A DNA stretch of 28,691 bases from NCBI GenBank assembly GCA_903874585.1, contig CAIQSY010000223.1, positions 1 through 28,691 of the forward strand, given 5' to 3'. This document shows positions 24,804-28,691 of the stretch, in pieces (the stretch's first letter is position 1; the number at the start of each line of letters is the position of its first letter). The translations under genes and the position numbers were made by a program. Source of the DNA: an uncultured Chlorobiaceae bacterium. Lineage in GTDB: Bacteria > Bacteroidota > Chlorobiia > Chlorobiales > Chlorobiaceae. Below the pieces are notes generated by a model. That model did no database searches. It saw only the letters and a program-made list of their open reading frames with translations, and had not been told where the DNA came from.

Positions 24804-27548
24804 ATGGAATCGACACAAAATAAGTATCCGGTCTTTGAAGCCAATCAGGTGCTTACCCGTGGCCACCTGAATAATATTGTAAACTATCTCGATGAACAGG
24901 ATCGTCTTACGCGTGCCAACCTGATTGGGGTTGGGATTACTTGCGGTCTCGATATAATGTTTGATGAGAAGAACAAGACGATACAGGTGTCGAAAGGCGC
25001 TGGCGTTACTTCAAAGGGCTTCCTTGTCGTTATGCCCGAAGAGGGTTTGACACTGGTATCCTATCGTGCGGATTATAAGGTTCCCGATCCTGCAGAGTAT
25101 CAGGAGTTCATAGATCCTTCTACAAAAAAACAGTATCCATTATGGGAATTATTCCCTGCAGGGGAGCCGAATACTGATCTTTTGGAGAAACTTGATCTTA
25201 CCGACAAGGTGGTTTTCCTGTTGTTTGAGCTGAAAAAAGAGTCGCTGAGCAACTGCAGTCCCAATAATTGCGACGATAAGGGTTCTGAAGTAACGACTCT
25301 TGTAAAACCATTGTTGATCGCAAAAGCTGATCTGGATAAAATTATTGATGCTGTGAACAAACTCGGCGGCACCGTTATATCCGGTGATCCAGAGACGACA
25401 TTTATTCAGCGCTTGCAATTGAATGATATTCGTCTGCCGCGTCTCAACCTACCGAGCAGTAATCCGATAACATCCAATGATATTTTCTTGGCCTATATGA
25501 AGGTATTCAGTGATGGTTCGTTGTTGCTCTCGACTGCTGCGGCATTGAGCAAAGCGTACTATGCATTCGAGCCACTTTTGCATGATATTTATCCTGTTGA
25601 TCCCTTCAACACTGATTCTCTCAATTTCAACTCTCAGTTTGATCGTCTCTACAAAACTTTGGCAGCAAGCGACAAAGTTTATTTACTGCAATATTTCTAT
25701 GATTTTTTTGATGATCTGATCCGTGCGTACGATGAGTTTCGTTGGAAAGGTGCCGATTTGGTTTGTGGATGTTGCCCGTCAGAAGATCTGTTTCCGCATC
25801 ATTTGATGCTGGGGTTGTTATATCCAAAAAATCATACGGGCAATTATTCTCAGAAATTTCTCGCTTCACCCGGTCTCAACCAATGCGCTGAACGTTCACG
25901 GGAGGTTGTGCAGCTCTTTATGCGTATTGTTGAGATGATTCGGTCCTTCAGTACGGAGTTGCCGGAAAAGAGTGATATTCGTCTTACCCCCAGCATCCTT
26001 GGTGACGGAGCCTTGTCGGACAAGGCCATTCCCTATTATTATCTGCAGACCGGTACTCCTCCATTATATCAGCTTTGGAGTTATGAAAAAACGAAGAGCA
26101 ACCGGGCTAACCAGAATTTGAGCTATCGATATAGCGACTATAAGCCTGCTTCAGAGTTTTCGTTCGTCAGCGACCCCTTAAACTACGACTTGGAACCTTA
26201 CAATTTCCTTCGAATAGAAGGTCATCTTGGTAAAGGGTATCAAGAGGTAATGAAATCACTTCTTTCAAAGATTTCCGCAAATCGGTTGCCAATTGATGTG
26301 CTCGCCTTGCGTAGTGGAGCAGCAGAGACTCTTTATTCGTCAAAAGTACTTCAGTCTTCTTTGAGTACATTTTTGAAAAGCCATCCGGGCATTCAGCATA
26401 AAGCGGGGGTTCCGTCAGGGGGAACATTTATTCTGGTTTATAGTGATACCCCATCATCTCATGCCAATGGCCTCTCGATCAAAGCTGAGACGGTTATTGC
26501 AGATTTTTATCTGCCTTACCGAATAGCTGTGCCGGATATTGTTTCGAGCATTATTGTCAAAGAGTGCGAATATAAGTGGATCGACTCATTGAAGCATCTG
26601 AATTATATTGCATTACGTGCTTATCGACCAGAAAAAACAACGAAGGCGCCTGCCGCACATGAACATGAATCCGTTCGTCTGAAAGACAATTATATCATCA
26701 GGATATACAAGTATGACATTCAAAACCAGTCTCTCTTATCAGGAAATAATGCAGTTGATGTTGTTATACCGCTCAACGGGGCATTCAGTATTAAAACCCA
26801 TAAGCTTGCAGCCGTTGCCAGGAAGCTGAATGCACAATTTCCCCTTGGAGTTGTTTTTGATCATCTCGCTGGCACCGATAAACTTGTTATCCGATCAATT
26901 GATGGCCAGAAATACCGAATTGAATTAGGCGGAATACAGGGCAACCAGATTCGTTATGCCTATGAAAATGGTGTGATCTATCGCTGGCAGAGTAACCTGT
27001 GGGAAGTGATCGATGGTCAATTGGAGCGTGGGTTGCTGTGCCGTACTGCCGGCAGCAAGTATAATGAAAAAGAGTATCAGTGGTTACATCAAAATTTTTC
27101 GCCTGTACTTCTTGACCCTCTTCCAGCTCCTACAGTAAAAGAGGTTATTGCATGGGAAAAGATGACATTGAATCGGGTCAGAAAATATCAGAGCGCCCTT
27201 CAACTTCCTGTGTATGCATCGGTACTTGTTCCGGTCGCTGATGCTATTGGCAACATTGATCCAAAAGCAACAGTGGTTGTCATTGGAAGTTGGGCAAACG
27301 GAAGTTGGGTGTCAAGAAACGATGATGACAATAGGGCAAGTGTCAGTACTCAGCAGTTATGGAAAACATTCCTTGAACTTCGGAACAAAGTAACCGGAAA
27401 ATCTGGCCACAGTGGTATTGAATTGCTGGTTGACAGCACTCAGGATATCACATCCGGGATGATTAACTGTTCAACGGGTTATACAATAACGATTTTTAAG
27501 GGGAAAAAAGATGCACAGAGGGGATTGCTTCTGGAAAAAAGGAAATAA
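24804..27548 (+). CDS. Large eCIS-associated protein (914 aa), role unknown
   Basis: A 914-residue protein starting 21 bp after the Pvc12-like gene. The N-terminus (YPVFEANQVLTRGHLNNIVN, then YLDEQDRLTRANLIGVGITC, then IQVSKGAGVTSKGFLVVM) looks like a particle-attachment domain: a helix pair followed by short beta repeats, as often found at the base of phage fibres or baseplate-periphery proteins. The middle is mixed. The C-terminal 150 residues contain VVVIGSWANGSWVSRNDDDN and a Ser/Thr-rich beta region. It has no signal peptide, membrane helix or enzymatic motif that I can see. It occupies the slot where Afp/PVC operons have Pvc13 (fibre), but no collagen- or adenovirus-fibre-like repeat is evident, so I leave the function open. 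Confidence 0.75.
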   Translation: MESTQNKYPVFEANQVLTRGHLNNIVNYLDEQDRLTRANLIGVGITCGLDIMFDEKNKTIQVSKGAGVTSKGFLVVMPEEGLTLVSYRADYKVPDPAEYQEFIDPSTKKQYPLWELFPAGEPNTDLLEKLDLTDKVVFLLFELKKESLSNCSPNNCDDKGSEVTTLVKPLLIAKADLDKIIDAVNKLGGTVISGDPETTFIQRLQLNDIRLPRLNLPSSNPITSNDIFLAYMKVFSDGSLLLSTAAALSKAYYAFEPLLHDIYPVDPFNTDSLNFNSQFDRLYKTLAASDKVYLLQYFYDFFDDLIRAYDEFRWKGADLVCGCCPSEDLFPHHLMLGLLYPKNHTGNYSQKFLASPGLNQCAERSREVVQLFMRIVEMIRSFSTELPEKSDIRLTPSILGDGALSDKAIPYYYLQTGTPPLYQLWSYEKTKSNRANQNLSYRYSDYKPASEFSFVSDPLNYDLEPYNFLRIEGHLGKGYQEVMKSLLSKISANRLPIDVLALRSGAAETLYSSKVLQSSLSTFLKSHPGIQHKAGVPSGGTFILVYSDTPSSHANGLSIKAETVIADFYLPYRIAVPDIVSSIIVKECEYKWIDSLKHLNYIALRAYRPEKTTKAPAAHEHESVRLKDNYIIRIYKYDIQNQSLLSGNNAVDVVIPLNGAFSIKTHKLAAVARKLNAQFPLGVVFDHLAGTDKLVIRSIDGQKYRIELGGIQGNQIRYAYENGVIYRWQSNLWEVIDGQLERGLLCRTAGSKYNEKEYQWLHQNFSPVLLDPLPAPTVKEVIAWEKMTLNRVRKYQSALQLPVYASVLVPVADAIGNIDPKATVVVIGSWANGSWVSRNDDDNRASVSTQQLWKTFLELRNKVTGKSGHSGIELLVDSTQDITSGMINCSTGYTITIFKGKKDAQRGLLLEKRK

Positions 27549-27564
27549 CATAAAACGGAAAAAT

Positions 27565-27708
27565 CCACCAGCAAGCCTCCGTTCAGGTTCATGTTTACTT
27601 CTTACGTCTTTTTGCAGTTTTATGACCGAACACTACATGCGCTCGAACATTATTCCAACATCATTACGCACTAAATTATCACTACCCCATCACTTCGCTT
27701 ACTGGTGG
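27565..27708. repeat. Inverted-repeat-bounded segment (144 bp)
   Basis: CCACCAGCAAGC at 27565-27576 pairs with GCTTACTGGTGG at 27697-27708, with one mismatch in 12. The enclosed 120 bp is non-coding. Size and terminal repeats fit a MITE-like element, but the flanking bases show no duplication, so an RNA stem is an equal possibility. Confidence 0.3.
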
Positions 27709-27812
27709 ACTGTGCAGGGCTGTTGTCTTGGTCGTTCAACCTTGCTCGGTCTTATAACCTTCAGCAACCATTCCCCGCATCAGGACGTTACATAGCAGTG
27801 TACCGTCTCACT

Positions 27813-27839
27813 CAGTGGGAGTATTATACAATACCACTG
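27813..27839 (+). other. Stem-loop before the tape-measure start
   Basis: CAGTG and GTATT (27813-27817, 27821-27825) pair perfectly with AATAC and CACTG (27830-27839), giving ten base pairs, a three-base bulge and a four-base loop. Seven T residues follow at 27853-27859, 13 bases after the stem, too far for a standard terminator. The ATG of the tape-measure gene is at 27865. It could attenuate transcription or shape the leader. Confidence 0.4.
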
Positions 27840-27864
27840 TAAGTTTTGCAAATTTTTTTATTAT

Positions 27865-28691
27865 ATGGATCTCCAATATCACAAGATTAGACGGCAATTC
27901 CTCAATCTTGAATTCAACGGAACCGAAGCAGAGGGAGTGGCTTTGCAGCATCGTTTGTCCGATATATGTGATCAATGTATTCTGCCAGCTCTTGAAGAGG
28001 TATTCAACAGATTGGTTCCGCCTGATACATTTCTGACCATCGACAGGCTGGAGATTGATGCCGGAATAGTGACTATCAAGAGGCTGGAGTCAGAGTTGTC
28101 CGAAAAAATCACTCATGCCCTGACAAAATCGCTTCAAGAATTATCAGGATCAGGTTCTTCAGCCTCTTCACATGGCGCTGGCAATATTTCATGTAAAACG
28201 GAAGGGGAGGGTATTAGTGAAGCGTTCATCTTTTTTTTGAAAAACGGGACTCTGCCTTGGTCGTTTCACCTCTCTCCCGACTCCGGTTTTGAAGAGATGG
28301 TTCAACATTTATTGAGAGAACCGGAGAGGTTTGGAAACACTCCTGAACGTATCAGACGAGAGGTTGTTGATGTGTTAACGTCCGCTGCGGCGCGAAAGCG
28401 GCTGGTTCATCAGTTTTCTCCTGTTTTCCTGGAAACCTTGCTCACCCTGATCTCACCTGAAAGGAGCAATGTACTTGGAAGCCTTTTGCAATGGAATCGC
28501 AGTTCAAATGTGCTTCCGATACATGAGGTGACGCAGCGTGAACGACTTCTGTGGGAACGTGCGTTTGCATCTCTTGCATCGGGGAGCCCCTTTATGGAGG
28601 AGATGATTGTTGTGCCAACTCAAGCGTCTCATTCAGAAGCTACAGGTATTGGTGAAGCGTTCATCTTTTTTCTGAAAAACGGCACTCTGCC
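27865..28691 (+). CDS. eCIS tape-measure protein, 5' part (continues past the window)
   Basis: The frame from ATG 27865 is open to the window end (275 codons plus two bases). The opening HKIRRQFLNLEFNGTEAEG, LQHRLSDICDQCILPALEEV and FLTIDRLEIDAG segments are the signature of contractile-injection-system tape-measure proteins (CIS_TMP; Pvc14/Afp14 position). Residues about 116-131 and 261-275 repeat the same motif, GIxEAFIFFLKNGTLP, spaced 145 codons apart, matching the FLxxGxLPW modules known in this family. Tape-measure length sets particle length, so the repeat number matters. No Shine-Dalgarno sequence is visible; the upstream bases are A/T rich and follow a stem-loop. The gene is cut by the window edge, not broken. 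Confidence 0.88.
   Translation, partial: MDLQYHKIRRQFLNLEFNGTEAEGVALQHRLSDICDQCILPALEEVFNRLVPPDTFLTIDRLEIDAGIVTIKRLESELSEKITHALTKSLQELSGSGSSASSHGAGNISCKTEGEGISEAFIFFLKNGTLPWSFHLSPDSGFEEMVQHLLREPERFGNTPERIRREVVDVLTSAAARKRLVHQFSPVFLETLLTLISPERSNVLGSLLQWNRSSNVLPIHEVTQRERLLWERAFASLASGSPFMEEMIVVPTQASHSEATGIGEAFIFFLKNGTL
28210..28256 (+). repeat. Direct repeat, copy 1 (tape-measure module)
   Basis: These 47 bp match 28645-28691 at 44 positions, in frame and exactly 435 bp (145 codons) apart. They encode the GIxEAFIFFLKNGTLP module motif. The high nucleotide identity suggests recent duplication or gene conversion. Confidence 0.85.
28645..28691 (+). repeat. Direct repeat, copy 2 (cut by window end)
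   Basis: The second copy of the module motif in the tape-measure gene, with three substitutions relative to 28210-28256. The match runs up to the last base of the window, so the true repeat is probably longer. Confidence 0.85.

Larger units (their letters stand above)
27549..27864. other. 316-bp non-coding gap within the eCIS cluster
   Basis: The only long gap in an otherwise compact cluster. No frame reads convincingly as protein. It contains a 12-bp inverted-repeat pair (27565-27576 and 27697-27708, 11 of 12 matching) and a stem-loop at 27813-27839. A shorter complementary pair (GACCGA near 27624, TCGGTC near 27745) is also present. It could be a small non-autonomous element, an untranslated regulatory RNA, or the scar of a lost gene. 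I saw no clear target-site duplication. Confidence 0.45.

Noticed and set aside
27511..27795. 94-codon plus-strand ORF after the 914-residue gene
   Set aside because: It starts inside that gene in another frame, and its composition (many Ser, Leu, Cys and His) looks like translated non-coding DNA.
27813..27859. Intrinsic terminator ending the first part of the eCIS operon
   Set aside because: The stem is good, but the T run begins 13 bases after it, so it does not fit a standard terminator; kept only as a stem-loop.
10568..28691. Prophage or T6SS
   Set aside because: No head, packaging, lysis or integrase genes and no TssJ/L/M/K/B/C genes; DUF4255, DUF5908 and CIS tape-measure genes are eCIS marks.
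1..28691. CRISPR arrays, tRNA or rRNA genes, insertion-sequence transposases
   Set aside because: I saw no regularly spaced repeats, no tRNA-like cloverleaf and no transposase motif on either strand by eye; a dedicated scan was not possible.

Overview
This window most likely comes from a Gram-negative, moderate-GC bacterium. The overall look of the proteins, such as the AlbA_2/RecG-like proteins, a RecC of about 1080 residues and the form of the injection-system genes, suggests a green sulfur bacterium (Chlorobiota) or a relative. There is no ribosomal or photosynthesis marker here, so the assignment is inference. By eye recC is more GC-rich than the injection-system genes that follow it.

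Left part (1-6952): an accessory region with signs of decay. A minus-strand pair encodes an XRE-HTH/ImmA-IrrE metallopeptidase and a 161-residue partner. It sits behind a promoter flanked by two near-identical 19-bp palindromic operators. Next come about 475 bp without a recognisable gene. A truncated HAD phosphatase is then fused in frame to the remains of an AlbA_2/RecG-C-like ATP-binding protein, whose own frame is broken. A BRO/antirepressor gene follows, collapsed by deletions, then an intact secreted PEBP (YbhB/YbcL) protein and an intact AlbA_2/HATPase_c_4 protein with a coupled 43-codon ORF.

Middle (6968-10567): recC, the gamma subunit of exonuclease V, with no recB or recD beside it. 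It is followed by 357 bp that carry a good sigma-70-like promoter.

Right part (10568 to the window end): one long co-directional cluster encoding an extracellular contractile injection system (eCIS; Afp/PVC type). The order is Pvc16-like terminator (DUF4255), a single sheath, two tail-tube proteins, a DUF5908 small protein, a LysM tube-baseplate adaptor, a VgrG/Pvc8 spike, a PAAR tip, a gp25-like protein, baseplate J/Pvc11, Pvc12-like protein, a 914-residue protein of unknown role, and the 5' part of the tape-measure gene. Several neighbours overlap by 1-4 bp, so translation is probably coupled. Capsid, terminase and lysis genes are absent, and so are the T6SS membrane genes, which argues for a free particle rather than a prophage or T6SS. 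The AAA+ ATPase, recognisable fibres and effectors are not in the window and, if present, probably lie beyond its right edge.

The points most worth a second look are the histidine-free PAAR tip, the tandem module repeat in the tape-measure gene, the 316-bp non-coding gap with inverted repeats inside the otherwise compact cluster, the unknown 914-residue protein, and the operator-flanked ImmA/IrrE pair.
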